DNA of 64,000 bases from an uncultured Rivibacter sp. (GTDB lineage: Bacteria; Pseudomonadota; Gammaproteobacteria; Burkholderiales; Burkholderiaceae): positions 1 to 64,000 of the forward strand of contig CAMLNA010000003.1 in assembly GCA_946481025.1 (NCBI GenBank), in the 5' to 3' direction. A program made the translations under genes and the position numbers. Shown here piece after piece: positions 1 through 10,039 of this stretch. The notes beneath the pieces are model-generated. The model ran no database searches and was not told the origin of the DNA. It saw only the letters and a list, made by a program, of their open reading frames with translations. Position 1 is the stretch's first letter. The number at the start of each line of letters is the position of its first letter.

Positions 1-157
1 CGATCAGGCCGTGGCGGGCGATCTGGTCGAGCATGTGGTCGAAGAAGCCGATGCCGGTGGAGAGCCGGGCCTCGCCGGTGCCGTCGAGGTTGACCCGCAC
101 GCGGATCTGCGTCTCCTTGGTGTTGCGGCTGACTTCGGCAATGCGGGGGGCGCTCAT
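1..157 (-). CDS. hisB: Imidazoleglycerol-phosphate dehydratase, N-terminal fragment cut by the window edge
   Basis: HisB dehydrates imidazole glycerol phosphate in histidine biosynthesis. Only the first 52 codons are present, because the gene runs off the left edge. The translated start reads [18 protein letters not shown], and is followed by a stretch with [11 protein letters not shown], the conserved N-terminal signature of the HisB fold, whose histidine helps bind manganese. The ATG (157-155) shares its A with the TGA stop of hisC, a TGATG junction that implies translational coupling. It is the fourth his gene in the order hisG-hisD-hisC-hisB. Identity is secure from the motif and the context. 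Nothing can be said about the rest of the protein. Confidence 0.93.
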   Translation of the reverse strand, partial: MSAPRIAEVSRNTKETQIRVRVNLDGTGEARLSTGIGFFDHMLDQIARHGLI

Positions 158-1242
158 CACAGGCTCGCTTTCAAGGCATCGATCATCAGGGTGTTCTCTT
201 CGGGCGTGCCCACCGTCAGGCGCAGGCAGCCCGCCAGCAGCGGGTGCATGTTCTCGATGTTCTTGACCAGCACCCCGCGCTGCTTCATGCCGGCGAAGAC
301 GCGCTTGGCATCGGGCACGCGCACCAGGATCATGTTGGCCTCGCTCGGGAAGGGCGTGACGCCGGGCAGGGCCGCCAGGGCGGCCTGCAGCCTTTCGCGT
401 TCGCCGCGCAGCACCTGCGCCTGGCGCGCATATTCGCCGGTGTGATCGAGCGCGAACAGGGCCGCCTCGGCGTTGAGCGCGCTGATGTTGTAGGGCGGGC
501 GCACCTTGTCGATCTCGTCGATGAGCGCCGCGGCGCCGATCATGTAGCCCAGCCGCACGCCGGCCAGCCCGAACTTGCTGAGCGTGCGCATCACCAGCAC
601 GTGCTCGTGCTCGCCGATGCGGTCGAGCCGGGTGCGCGAGGCAAACGGCTGGTAGGCCTCGTCGAATACCACCAGCCCGTCCTGCCGGCCCACCGCCTCG
701 ACGATGCGGTCGATCACCGCGTCGTCGAACAGGTTGGCGGTGGGATTGTTCGGGTAGGCGATGTAGGTGATGGCCGGGCGATGCTGCTCGATGGCCGCCA
801 GCATGGCGGCCTCGTCGAGCTCGAAGTGCGCGGTGAGCGGCACCCCGACGAAACGCAGCCCTTGCAGCCGGGCCGACATCTCGTACATCACGAAGCCCGG
901 CATGGGCGCGAGGATGCTCGCCCCTGGCACGTCGCAGGCCAGCGCGAGCAGGCTGATGAGCTCGTCCGACCCGTTGCCCAGCATCAGCTTGCAGCCGGCC
1001 GGCAGCTTCACGTACTTCGACAGGGCCTCGATGACGTCGGCCACGCAACGCGTGGGATAGCGGTTGATCGCCACGCCGCCGAGCCGCTCGCCGAGTTCGC
1101 GCTGAAGCTCGGGCGGCAGGCGGAACGGGTTTTCCATCGCGTCGAGCTTCACCATGCCCGCGCTCTGCTGGATGGCGTAGCCGTGCATCGACTGCACGTC
1201 CTGGCGGATCACCTTCTGCAGGCGCTCCTTCAGCGAGTTCAT
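157..1242 (-). CDS. hisC: Histidinol-phosphate aminotransferase
   Basis: HisC is a PLP-dependent class I/II aminotransferase that converts imidazole acetol phosphate to histidinol phosphate in the cytoplasm. The 361-residue product has the usual family length. It shows the N-terminal KLDAMENPF substrate-loop motif, YPNNPT in the PLP-binding region, DEAYQPF with the aspartate that contacts the pyridine nitrogen, and [14 protein letters not shown] with the Schiff-base lysine. The ATG start overlaps the hisD stop by four bases (ATGA), and the stop overlaps the hisB start, so hisD, hisC and hisB are coupled. A second hisC paralogue elsewhere in the genome cannot be excluded, but this copy sits in the his operon. 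Confidence 0.96.
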   Translation of the reverse strand: MNSLKERLQKVIRQDVQSMHGYAIQQSAGMVKLDAMENPFRLPPELQRELGERLGGVAINRYPTRCVADVIEALSKYVKLPAGCKLMLGNGSDELISLLALACDVPGASILAPMPGFVMYEMSARLQGLRFVGVPLTAHFELDEAAMLAAIEQHRPAITYIAYPNNPTANLFDDAVIDRIVEAVGRQDGLVVFDEAYQPFASRTRLDRIGEHEHVLVMRTLSKFGLAGVRLGYMIGAAALIDEIDKVRPPYNISALNAEAALFALDHTGEYARQAQVLRGERERLQAALAALPGVTPFPSEANMILVRVPDAKRVFAGMKQRGVLVKNIENMHPLLAGCLRLTVGTPEENTLMIDALKASL

Positions 1243-2582
1243 CGCGCACCGCCCTTCTTGTTGTTGGCCGACAGGCGGAACTCGGCCGCCTGCGCGTGGG
1301 CCTGCAAGCCTTCGCCGTAGGCCAGCTCGGCGGCGATGGTGCCCAGCACCTGCGCCCCCGCCTCGCTCACCTCGATGAGGCTGGAGCGCTTCTGGAAGTC
1401 ATACACGCCCAGCGGCGAGGAGAAGCGTGCCGTGCCTGACGTGGGCAGCACGTGATTGGGTCCGGCACAGTAGTCGCCCAGGCTTTCGCTCGTGTAGGCG
1501 CCCAGGAAGATGGCGCCGGCATGCCGCAGCAGCGGCTCCCAGCGGTGCGGCTCGCACGAGCTCACCTCCAGATGTTCGGGCGCGATGCGGTTGCTGATCT
1601 CGCAGGCCTCTTCCATGCTGCGGGTCTGGATCAGCGCGCCGCGGCCTTCGAGCGAGGCGCGGATGATGCCCTGCCGCGGCATGCCCGGCAGCAGGCGCTC
1701 GATCTCGGCCTTCACCCGCGCGATGTAGCCGGCATCCGGGCACAGCAGGATGCTTTGCGCGAGCTCGTCGTGTTCGGCCTGGCTGAAGAGGTCCATGGCG
1801 ACCCAGTCGGCCGGCGTGGAGCCGTCGGCCAGCACCAGGATCTCGCTGGGCCCGGCGATCATGTCGATGCCCACCTGCCCGAACACGTGCTTCTTGGCCG
1901 AGGCCACGTAGGCGTTGCCCGGGCCGGTGATCTTGTCGACCCGCGGCACGGTGGCGGTCCCATAGGCGAGCGCGGCCACCGCCTGCGCGCCGCCGACGGT
2001 GTAGGCGCGGTGCACGCCGGCCACATAGGCCGCGGCCAGCACCAGCGCGTTCTTCTCGCCGCGGGGCGTGGGCACCACCATGACGATCTCGCCGACGCCG
2101 GCCACCTGGGCCGGCACCACGTTCATCAGCACGCTGGACGGGTACGCCGCCTTGCCGCCGGGCACGTAGACGCCCACGCGGTCCAGCGGCGTGACCTTCT
2201 GGCCCAGCAGCGTGCCGTCGGCGTCGCGGTAGCTCCAGCTGCGGCCGCTGGCTTCGAGCTGGCGCTCGTGATAGGCCCGCACCCGCGCGGCGGCTGCTTC
2301 GAGGGCACTGCGCTGCGCCGGCGTGATGGCCTCGAAGGCGGCCTTCAGCTCGTCGCGCGAGAGCTCCAGCGCGGCCACCGAGGCGGCCTCCAGCGCATCG
2401 AAGCGCGCGGTGTACTCGAGCACCGCGGCATCGCCGCGCACCTTCACGTCGGCCAGGATGGCCTTCACCCGTTCCTCGATCGCATGGTCTTCTTCCGCCG
2501 ACCAGTGCAGCACGCGCTGGAATTCGGCGTCGAAGCCGGGCGCGCTGGTTTGCAGTTGGCGGAGATTGACCGGGGAGGACAT
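1239..2582 (-). CDS. hisD: Histidinol dehydrogenase
   Basis: HisD is a zinc- and NAD-dependent enzyme that carries out the last two oxidations of histidine synthesis (L-histidinol to L-histidine). The start chosen is the ATG at 2582 ([10 protein letters not shown]), which gives 447 residues, slightly longer than E. coli HisD. The open frame continues upstream into hisG, but that extension is antisense-like low-complexity sequence and is not part of the protein. Family motifs visible are [14 protein letters not shown], the [14 protein letters not shown] segment, [17 protein letters not shown] and the C-terminal [18 protein letters not shown]. It lies 8 bases downstream of hisG and overlaps hisC by four bases. 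Confidence 0.96.
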   Translation of the reverse strand: MSSPVNLRQLQTSAPGFDAEFQRVLHWSAEEDHAIEERVKAILADVKVRGDAAVLEYTARFDALEAASVAALELSRDELKAAFEAITPAQRSALEAAAARVRAYHERQLEASGRSWSYRDADGTLLGQKVTPLDRVGVYVPGGKAAYPSSVLMNVVPAQVAGVGEIVMVVPTPRGEKNALVLAAAYVAGVHRAYTVGGAQAVAALAYGTATVPRVDKITGPGNAYVASAKKHVFGQVGIDMIAGPSEILVLADGSTPADWVAMDLFSQAEHDELAQSILLCPDAGYIARVKAEIERLLPGMPRQGIIRASLEGRGALIQTRSMEEACEISNRIAPEHLEVSSCEPHRWEPLLRHAGAIFLGAYTSESLGDYCAGPNHVLPTSGTARFSSPLGVYDFQKRSSLIEVSEAGAQVLGTIAAELAYGEGLQAHAQAAEFRLSANNKKGGAR

Positions 2583-2590
2583 GGTGTTTC

Positions 2591-3225
2591 CTATCGGATG
2601 GCGGTTGAGAAAGCGTCGATGAGCGGCCGGATGGCGTCGCGCTTCAGCTTCAGCGCGGCCTGGTTGACGACGAGGCGCGAGGAGATGTCCATGATCTTCT
2701 CGACCTCGACGAGGTGGTTGGCCTTGAGCGTGCTGCCGGTGGACACGAGGTCGACGATCGCGTCGGCCAGCCCCGTCAGCGGCGCCAGCTCCATCGAGCC
2801 ATAGAGCTTGATGAGGTCGACGTGCACCCCCTTGTCGGCGAAGTGGTCGCGTGCCACGCCCACGTACTTGGTGGCCACGCGGATGCGCGAGCCCTGCTTC
2901 ACCGCCGCGGCGTAGTCGAAGTCGGCACGCACCGCCACGCTCATGCGGCACTTGGCGATCTGCAGGTCGAGCGGCTGGTACAGGCCCTCGCCACCGTGCT
3001 CGAGCAGCACGTCCTTGCCCGCCACGCCGAGGTCGGCGCCGCCGTACTGCACATAGGTCGGCACGTCGGTGGCGCGCACCAGCACCACGCGCACGTCGGG
3101 CCTGGAGGTGGGCAGGATCAGCTTGCGGGAGGTTTCCGGGTCTTCGGTCACCTCGATGCCGGCGGCCTTCAGCAGCGGCAGGGTCTCTTCGAAGATGCGG
3201 CCCTTCGACAGCGCCAGCGTCAGCA

Positions 3226-3226
<1 letters not shown>
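2591..3226 (-). CDS. hisG: ATP phosphoribosyltransferase, short form (HisG-S)
   Basis: This is the first committed enzyme of histidine synthesis and condenses ATP with PRPP. The 211-residue product is the short HisG type, which lacks the C-terminal regulatory ACT-like domain. Short forms normally need HisZ, a HisRS-like partner, for activity and feedback control. No hisZ lies in this window; in related bacteria it is usually elsewhere, next to purA. The N-terminus ([19 protein letters not shown]) and the C-terminal [14 protein letters not shown] phosphoribosyl-binding region are diagnostic. The ATG at 3226 shares a base with the murA stop. An in-frame GTG one codon upstream is the alternative start. 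Confidence 0.95.
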
Positions 3227-4491
<1,265 letters not shown>

Positions 4492-4596
4492 GGTGTGGGC
4501 TTCAAGGAGCCTCAGCATCCATGCGCTTGCCCGGACCGACACCCCGCTGGCGCGAGATGGCCCACAAGCCGCGCAGAAGATGCTGCGGCTTGAGTG

Positions 4597-4863
4597 TCAG
4601 TGGTGGTGGCCTTGGGTGGAGGTGGTCTGGGCCCACTCCGCCGGTGTCAGCGTCTTCATCGACAGGGCGTGGATTTGCTCACGCATTCTATCGCCCAGCG
4701 CCTGGTAGACGCGCTGGTGGCGCGCGACGCGGGTCTTGCCCTCGAAGTCGCGCGAGACGATGGTGGCGAAAAAGTGGCGGCCATCCCCCTCGACCTGCAG
4801 GTGTTCGCAGGCGAGGCCTTGCGCGATGTAGCGCTCGACTTCCTGGGGGGTAGGGTCGGACAT
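4597..4863 (-). CDS. BolA/IbaG-family protein
   Basis: This is an 88-residue BolA-like protein, closest in context and size to IbaG/YrbA, which sits beside murA in many proteobacteria. BolA-family proteins pair with monothiol glutaredoxins in Fe-S cluster handling and affect envelope stress responses. The fold is recognisable from CEHLQVEGDGRHFFATIVS followed by F-x-G-K-x-R-x-x-R-H-Q-x-V-Y-x-A-L and the C-terminal HALSMKTLTP. The stretch ends with three histidines (QGHHH), which could add a metal ligand but may be chance. It lies 13 bases downstream of the ABC permease gene and 105 bases upstream of murA, and is probably co-transcribed with both. Confidence 0.88.
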   Translation of the reverse strand: MSDPTPQEVERYIAQGLACEHLQVEGDGRHFFATIVSRDFEGKTRVARHQRVYQALGDRMREQIHALSMKTLTPAEWAQTTSTQGHHH

Positions 4864-4876
4864 GATGGGCGGGATT

Positions 4877-5638
4877 CTAGTGCCGCAGCTTGTAGCCGCT
4901 TTTCAGCAGTGCCAGGGCGACCCCCGCCACCACGACAAAACTGGCGCTCACGACGCCCAGGCTCAGCCATGGCGACACGTCGCTCTGGCCGAAGAAGCCG
5001 CGGCGGAAGCCGTCGATCATGTAGAAGAACGGGTTCAGGTGGCTCACGCCCTGCCAGAAGCCCGGCAGCGAATGCACCGAGTAGAAGACGCCGGCCAGGA
5101 AGGTCATCGGCATGATGAGGAAGTTCTGGAAGGCCGCCATCTGGTCGAACTTCTCGGCCCACAACCCCGCCACCAGCCCGAGCGAGCCCAGCATGCCGGC
5201 GCCCAGCACCGCAAAGATGACCACCCACCAGGGCTCGGCCAGGTGCAACGGCGCGAACCACACCGTCACCAGGAACACGCCCAACCCCACCACCACGCCG
5301 CGCACGACCGAGGCGCCCACGTAGGCCACGAACCAGGCCCAGTGGCTGAGCGGCGTGACCAGCAGGAACACGAGGTTGCCGGTGATCTTGCTCTGGATCA
5401 GGGACGACGAGCTGTTGGCGAACGAGTTCTGCAGCACGCTCATCATCACCAGGCCCGGGATCAGGAAGCTGGTGTAGCCCACCCGGTCGTAGACCTTCAC
5501 GTGGTCCTCGAGCACGTGGCCGAAGATCAGCAGGTACAGCACCGCGGTGAGCACCGGTGCGGCCACCGTCTGGAAGGCCACCTTCCAGAAACGCAGGATC
5601 TCCTTGCGGAACAGGGTGGAGGCGCCGGCAAGGCTCAT
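4877..5638 (-). CDS. ABC-2 type transporter permease (YadH-like)
   Basis: This is a 253-residue integral membrane subunit of an ABC-2 exporter. Six hydrophobic segments can be followed, for example around AAPVLTAVLYLLIFGHV, FLLVTPLSHWAWFVAYVG and NFLIMPMTFLAGVFYSVH. The C-terminal half has the ABC-2 signature region (LPGFWQGVSHLNPFFYMIDGFR). The ATG overlaps the stop of the ATPase gene by four bases, so the two subunits are translated together. The pair matches YadG/YadH of E. coli, whose substrate is unknown. Location just upstream of bolA, murA and his is conserved in Burkholderiales and gives no direct substrate clue. An envelope-related role is only an inference. Confidence 0.9.
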   Translation of the reverse strand: MSLAGASTLFRKEILRFWKVAFQTVAAPVLTAVLYLLIFGHVLEDHVKVYDRVGYTSFLIPGLVMMSVLQNSFANSSSSLIQSKITGNLVFLLVTPLSHWAWFVAYVGASVVRGVVVGLGVFLVTVWFAPLHLAEPWWVVIFAVLGAGMLGSLGLVAGLWAEKFDQMAAFQNFLIMPMTFLAGVFYSVHSLPGFWQGVSHLNPFFYMIDGFRRGFFGQSDVSPWLSLGVVSASFVVVAGVALALLKSGYKLRH

Positions 5639-6588
5639 GCGGCGATCCTCGGGGCGGCCGCCACGGCATCGAGCGGCATGGGCGAGCTGTGCGACTGCAT
5701 GATTTCCAGGAAAACGTCTTCCAGGTCGGCCCGGCCGATCTCGAGGTCTTCGACCCGCACGCCGGCGCCGCGCAGCAGGCCGAGCAGCGTTTCGACCTCG
5801 GCCGCGTCATGGGCCGTGACCTGCACGATGCGGCCGGTGACCCGCGCCAAGGCGGCCACGGCAGCCGGCAGGGGATCGTCGGTCTTGAAGCGGAGCATGG
5901 TGCTGGCGGTACCCGCCAGCAGGTTGGAGGTGCGGTCCAGCGCCACCACGCTGCCCTGCTTGAGCATCGCGATGCGGCCGCACAGCGCCTCGGCCTCCTC
6001 GAGGTAATGGGTCGTCAGCAGCACGGTATGGCCCTGGCGGTTGAGCCGCGCAATGAATTGCCACAGGGTCTGGCGCAGCTCCACGTCCACGCCGGCGGTC
6101 GGCTCGTCGAGCACGATGACCGGCGGGCGGTGGACCAGCGCCTGCGCCACCAGGACCCGTCGTTTCATGCCGCCCGACAGCTGGCGCATGTTGGCATGGG
6201 CCTTGTCGGCCAGCCCCAGGTTCTCGAGCAGTTCGTCGATCCAGGCGTCGTTGTTCTTCACGCCGAAGTAGCCGCTCTGGATGCGCAAGGTCTCGCGCAC
6301 GCTGAAAAACGGGTCGAACACGAGCTCCTGCGGCACGATGCCCAGCGACTTGCGGGCAGCGGCATAGTCGGTCACCACGTCGTGCCCATGCACCGTCACC
6401 GAGCCGGCGGTGGCGCGGCTCAGGCCGGCCAGGATGCTGATCAGCGTGGTCTTGCCGGCGCCGTTGGGCCCCAGCAAACCGAAAAACTCGCCGGCTTCGA
6501 TGTCGAAGCTCACGCCCTGCAGCGCGCGCACGTCGCCGCGGGGGGAGGTGTAGGTCTTGGAGACGTGCTGGAAGGAAACGGCCGGCAT
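5635..6588 (-). CDS. ABC transporter ATP-binding protein (YadG-like)
   Basis: This is the ATPase subunit of the exporter, 317 residues from the ATG at 6588 (MPAVSFQHVSKTYTS). Walker A is GLLGPNGAGKTT, the signature is LSGGMKRR, and Walker B is VIVLDEPTAGVD followed by the switch histidine in LLTTHY. The last roughly 100 residues form the extra C-terminal domain usual in ABC-2 drug or lipid exporter ATPases. An in-frame open stretch of 26 codons lies upstream but carries no family sequence. The gene is divergent from a TetR regulator, with inverted repeats in the 123-base spacer, so TetR control of this exporter is plausible but unproven. Confidence 0.92.
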   Translation of the reverse strand: MPAVSFQHVSKTYTSPRGDVRALQGVSFDIEAGEFFGLLGPNGAGKTTLISILAGLSRATAGSVTVHGHDVVTDYAAARKSLGIVPQELVFDPFFSVRETLRIQSGYFGVKNNDAWIDELLENLGLADKAHANMRQLSGGMKRRVLVAQALVHRPPVIVLDEPTAGVDVELRQTLWQFIARLNRQGHTVLLTTHYLEEAEALCGRIAMLKQGSVVALDRTSNLLAGTASTMLRFKTDDPLPAAVAALARVTGRIVQVTAHDAAEVETLLGLLRGAGVRVEDLEIGRADLEDVFLEIMQSHSSPMPLDAVAAAPRIAA

Positions 6589-6633
6589 GGGGTGTCGGAT
6601 TGTAGGCAGCACCCTTCTGCCCCGCTGCCGTAG

Positions 6634-6655
6634 GGGAAGCACTCTCCTGCTTCCC
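6634..6655. promoter_or_regulatory. Inverted repeat in the divergent exporter/TetR spacer, candidate operator
   Basis: GGGAAGCA (6634-6641) and TGCTTCCC (6648-6655) form a perfect 8-base inverted repeat around a 6-base centre. A second, smaller repeat, GACGCA-acg-TGCGTC, follows at 6660-6674. Both lie in the 123 bases between the divergent ABC ATPase and TetR start codons, where TetR proteins normally bind. Operator function is inferred from symmetry and position only. Confidence 0.45.
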
Positions 6656-6711
6656 GTTGGACGCAACGTGCGTCGATGCTAGATTGGCAGCCCCGAAAGA
6701 CAGGGTCGCCC

Positions 6712-7380
6712 ATGAGTTCGAGGACCAACAAGAAGGAACCGCGCCGCACCGCCGAGCGCATCCTTGAAGTCACGCTGGAGCTGTTCAACCGCTTCGGCGA
6801 ACCCAACGTCTCGACGACGCTGATCTCGGCCGAGCTGAACATCAGCCCCGGCAACCTGTACTACCACTACCCCGCCAAGGACGAGCTGATCAACAGCCTG
6901 TTCGATCGCTACGAGCGCGCCCTCACCGAGCTGCTCGGCGCGGCCGACTCCGTGAAGAACGTCGAGGACGCGTGGCTGTTCTTCCACATGTTCTTCGAGC
7001 TGATCTGGCAGTACCGCTTCCTGTACCGCGACCTGAACGACCTGCTGTCGAAGAACCGGCGCCTGGAGACGCACTTCCAGTTCGTGCTGAAGAACAAGCA
7101 GCAGGCCGTGCGGGCGGTGCTCGACGGCCTGAGCCGCCACCAGAGCATCCGCATCGACGCCCGGGAGTCCGAGCCGGTGGCGACCTCCATGGTGGTCGTG
7201 CTCACCTACTGGCTGAGCTACGAATACGTGCGCGACCCGCGCAAGGCGCTGGAGCCCGAAAGCGCCAATGCCGCCCTGATGCGCGGCGCCTACCACGTGC
7301 TGAGCCTGTTGCTGCCCTACCTGGAAGCCTCGCAGCGTGCCCACATGCTGGGGCTGGTGGGCAGCTACGCCAAGAACTGA
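6712..7380 (+). CDS. TetR-family transcriptional regulator
   Basis: This is a 222-residue DNA-binding repressor-type protein. Residues about 12-60 form the TetR helix-turn-helix: ERILEVTLELFNRFGEPNVS, then ISAELNISPGNLYYHYPAKDELI, the last part being the recognition helix with the conserved LYYHY. The C-terminal half is helical and fits the ligand and dimer domain of the group often annotated TetR_C_33. The start at 6712 (MSSRTNKKEPRR) is chosen over an in-frame ATG 12 codons upstream because the basic leader then leads straight into the HTH. It is divergent from the ABC exporter and is followed after 27 bases by the TPR-like gene. The ligand is unknown. Confidence 0.88.
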   Translation: MSSRTNKKEPRRTAERILEVTLELFNRFGEPNVSTTLISAELNISPGNLYYHYPAKDELINSLFDRYERALTELLGAADSVKNVEDAWLFFHMFFELIWQYRFLYRDLNDLLSKNRRLETHFQFVLKNKQQAVRAVLDGLSRHQSIRIDARESEPVATSMVVVLTYWLSYEYVRDPRKALEPESANAALMRGAYHVLSLLLPYLEASQRAHMLGLVGSYAKN

Positions 7381-7407
7381 AGCCGAACACGACCGAGGAG
7401 ACACCCC

Positions 7408-8181
7408 ATGGCCAAATGGACCGCCTTTCCATACGACAGCGACGCCTACCGGCACGACGCCGCGTCCCTCAAGAAGCACTGGGCGCGGCTGCACGCCGGT
7501 GACGCGGAGCCCTTTCCGAAGGACGCCGCGGTCATCGAGGCCTGGGCGCTGTTCCATGCAGGCGATTTCCAGAAGGCCGCGGAAGCAGGCCTGAAGGCAG
7601 GCGGCGCCGGCATCACGGTGGCCAACAAGGCCCAGGCCATCTACGCCAACTACCTCGAGAAGAGCGAAAAGAAGAAGCTGGAGCTTTTCCTTGAAGTGGC
7701 CGAACGGGCCGAGGCGCAGCAGGCCGAAGAGCCGAAGAACGCCGGCGCCTACTACTGGCAGGCCTATGCGCTGGGCCGCTACAGCCAGGGCATCAGCGTG
7801 GCCAAGGCGCTGGCCCAGGGCCTGGGCGGCAAGGTGAAGACCGCGCTCGAGACCGCCATCAAGCTGGCCCCCAAGCATGCCGACGCGCACATCGCCCTGG
7901 GGACCTTCCATGCCGAGGTGATCGACAAGGTGGGCAAGCTGCTGGGCAAGACCCAGGGCGCAGATGCCGCCACCGGGCTGAAGATGTTCCAGCAGGCGCT
8001 GAAGCTCAACCCGAGCTCGGCCATCGCCCGGGTGGAGTACGCCAACGGCCTGGTGATGCTCGAAGGCGACAAGAAGATGAAGGAAGCCGAGAAGCTCTAT
8101 GCCGAGGCGGCCGCCTGCGAGCCGGCCGACGCGATGGAGCGCCTTGACGTCGAAATGGCAAAGGCGGAGCTGGAGGAATGA
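7408..8181 (+). CDS. TPR-like protein of unknown function
   Basis: This is a 257-residue soluble protein with no signal peptide. Helical repeats resembling tetratricopeptide units are visible: FPKDAAVIEAWALFHAGDFQKAAEAG, NAGAYYWQAYALGRYSQG, IKLAPKHADAHIALGTFHAEV, and FQQALKLNPSSAIARVEYANGL, which matches the TPR pattern closely. It starts at an ATG preceded by GAGGAG at good spacing, and follows the TetR gene by 27 bases, so the two are probably one transcript. TPRs mediate protein-protein contacts. I cannot name the partner. Position between the exporter regulator and the wax ester synthase (convergent, 40 bases away) does not settle its job. Confidence 0.8.
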   Translation: MAKWTAFPYDSDAYRHDAASLKKHWARLHAGDAEPFPKDAAVIEAWALFHAGDFQKAAEAGLKAGGAGITVANKAQAIYANYLEKSEKKKLELFLEVAERAEAQQAEEPKNAGAYYWQAYALGRYSQGISVAKALAQGLGGKVKTALETAIKLAPKHADAHIALGTFHAEVIDKVGKLLGKTQGADAATGLKMFQQALKLNPSSAIARVEYANGLVMLEGDKKMKEAEKLYAEAAACEPADAMERLDVEMAKAELEE

Positions 8182-8221
8182 GCCCCGCCGGCCGCCATGC
8201 CGCCCCGAAGGGCAGGGGAGG

Positions 8222-9661
8222 CTAAGCCTCGTCCCCCCAGGGGAGCATCAGCGTCACCATCAGGAGCTTCTCGAACTCCGGCGCGAAGCGGGCGATGATG
8301 TTTTCAGGGTCGGGGCAGAGCTTGCTGTCGGTGATGAGTCCGAACTGCACCCCCCCGCCGTACGACAGGATGCTCACCCCCATGCCGATGTCGCCCGACT
8401 GAGGCACCCAGAACATCACCTGCTTGAGCGTGGCGCCGCAGAACTTGAGCGGCTCCCTCGGCCCGGGCACGTTGGTCATCACCGCGGTGGCCTTCTTCGC
8501 AAACAGGTTCAGCAGCGCATGCTGCACCGGCTTGATGAGCAGCCCTGCCAACGCCAGCACGGCAAAGGCCAGCAGCGGCTGGTAGCTGCCCTTGAGCTCG
8601 TTCATGCGGGCGCGCACCGCGTACACCCGCTCGACCGGGTTGTCGATGCCGATGGGCAGCACCAGCGGCACCAGCCCGAAGCGGTTGCCCAGTTGGTGCG
8701 CCTTTTCGAGCGGGCGCAGGTTCACCGGCACCATCGCGCGGATCTCCTTGCCGGCGGTTTCGTCGCCCTTGTCCTCGAGGTAGCCGCCAATCGCGCCCGC
8801 CGCGCAGGCGAGCAGCACGTCGTTGATCGAGCAGCCGAGCGCCCGCCCGATCGCCTTCACGTCGTCGAGCGGAATCGGCTCGCACCAGGCGACCCGCTTG
8901 CCCCGGCCCGGCTTGCCCTTCAGCGGCGTGGGCGAGTCGTCCGGCATCAGCGCGAGCGCTGCCACGTCGCTCACCACCTGGTAGCCCGCGCGCGCCGCGT
9001 CGAGCGACCCCACCAGCGGGTTGCCCGGGTTCGACAGCATCTCCATCGACTTGGCCACCCCGTCGCCGTACATGCCGATGGCCTTGACGGTGATGTCGGT
9101 GATGGGCTTGAGCACCGCATCGGCCAGCCAGTCGTTTTCGCCGTCGGGCTTCTGCTGCCGCTCGGGCGGCGCCTTGCCGCCGTCGGTGATGGACAGCATC
9201 ACGGAGATCAGCGCGATGCCGTCGGCGATGCAATGGTGAATGCGCGCGATGAGCACGCTGCCCTGGTGGCCGTGTTCGTCGTGGTAGCTCTCCACCAGGT
9301 GCAGCTGCCACAACGGTCGGGCGGGGTCGAGCGGCGTGGCGGCCAGCTCGGCCACCCGCTGCTCGAGGGCACGCTGCAGCGGCTGGCCGCGCTTCGGCGC
9401 GAGCTTCTCGCGCACCACGTGGCGCTGCAGGTCGAAGGCGGGGTCGGCGACCCAGCTCGCGCCCATCGCGTCTTCGACCACCTTCTGACGGAAGCGGCGG
9501 TACTTGAGCAGCCGCTCCTCGACCCGCTGGCACAACAGCTCGTAGGGCACGGCAGGCTCGAGCAGCCACACCCCGACGATCATCATCAGGTTGGCCTCCG
9601 TGTCCATGCGCAGCCAGGCGGTATCCACGCGCGACATGCGCTCGATGGCTTTCGTGGCCAT
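8222..9661 (-). CDS. Wax ester synthase / diacylglycerol acyltransferase (WS/DGAT family)
   Basis: This is a 479-residue bifunctional acyltransferase of the bacterial AtfA type, which esterifies fatty alcohols (to wax esters) or diacylglycerol (to triacylglycerol) with acyl-CoA. The catalytic motif HHxxxDG is intact as HHCIADG at residues 142-148. The PLW motif (PLWQLHLVE, about residue 116) and a downstream NDVLLA motif are also present. Length matches the family. It is divergent from the acyl-CoA-binding protein gene, with 97 bases between the start codons, which suggests related supply of acyl-CoA. A fatty acyl-CoA reductase gene lies 22 kb away at 31601-33607, so both enzymes of wax ester synthesis are in this window. 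Real substrate preference cannot be read from sequence. Confidence 0.93.
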   Translation of the reverse strand: MATKAIERMSRVDTAWLRMDTEANLMMIVGVWLLEPAVPYELLCQRVEERLLKYRRFRQKVVEDAMGASWVADPAFDLQRHVVREKLAPKRGQPLQRALEQRVAELAATPLDPARPLWQLHLVESYHDEHGHQGSVLIARIHHCIADGIALISVMLSITDGGKAPPERQQKPDGENDWLADAVLKPITDITVKAIGMYGDGVAKSMEMLSNPGNPLVGSLDAARAGYQVVSDVAALALMPDDSPTPLKGKPGRGKRVAWCEPIPLDDVKAIGRALGCSINDVLLACAAGAIGGYLEDKGDETAGKEIRAMVPVNLRPLEKAHQLGNRFGLVPLVLPIGIDNPVERVYAVRARMNELKGSYQPLLAFAVLALAGLLIKPVQHALLNLFAKKATAVMTNVPGPREPLKFCGATLKQVMFWVPQSGDIGMGVSILSYGGGVQFGLITDSKLCPDPENIIARFAPEFEKLLMVTLMLPWGDEA

Positions 9662-9758
9662 GGGTCTCCTCGACGGATTTCTTGGTTGTTCGTTCTAGAC
9701 GATGCTGGCTAAGATGCCCGCCGTCAATCCGATTTTCTCTTCAGAGGAGACAAACACC

Positions 9759-10013
9759 ATGGCCGACCTGAAAGCCACGTTCGAACAAGCCGTCGCCGAG
9801 TCCAAGCAGCTGCCCGAGAAGCCCGACAACATGACGCTGCTGAAGATCTATGCGCTCTACAAGCAGGCCACGGCCGGCGACGTGGAAGGCAAGCGCCCCG
9901 GCTTCACCGACATGGTGGGCCGCGCCAAGTTCGACGCCTGGGACGCCCTGAAGGGCAAGTCCGGCGAAGAGGCGATGCAGGAATACATCGACCTCATCGA
10001 GTCCCTGAAGTAA
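9759..10013 (+). CDS. Acyl-CoA-binding protein
   Basis: This is an 84-residue cytosolic four-helix ACBP that binds long-chain acyl-CoA esters. The ATG at 9759 is preceded by GAGGAGAC; an open in-frame stretch of 19 codons upstream is not part of the family. Diagnostic residues are LLKIYALYKQATAGDV and the KRPGFTDMVGRAKFDAWDAL block, with the conserved KxDAW acyl-CoA-contacting motif. ACBPs are widespread in eukaryotes but patchy in bacteria. Here the gene is divergent from a wax ester synthase, which consumes acyl-CoA. A role in buffering acyl-CoA for storage-lipid synthesis is an inference from that pairing. Confidence 0.95.
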   Translation: MADLKATFEQAVAESKQLPEKPDNMTLLKIYALYKQATAGDVEGKRPGFTDMVGRAKFDAWDALKGKSGEEAMQEYIDLIESLK

Positions 10014-10039
10014 GCCCTCTCCTCGCCCCCGCCCTGCCC

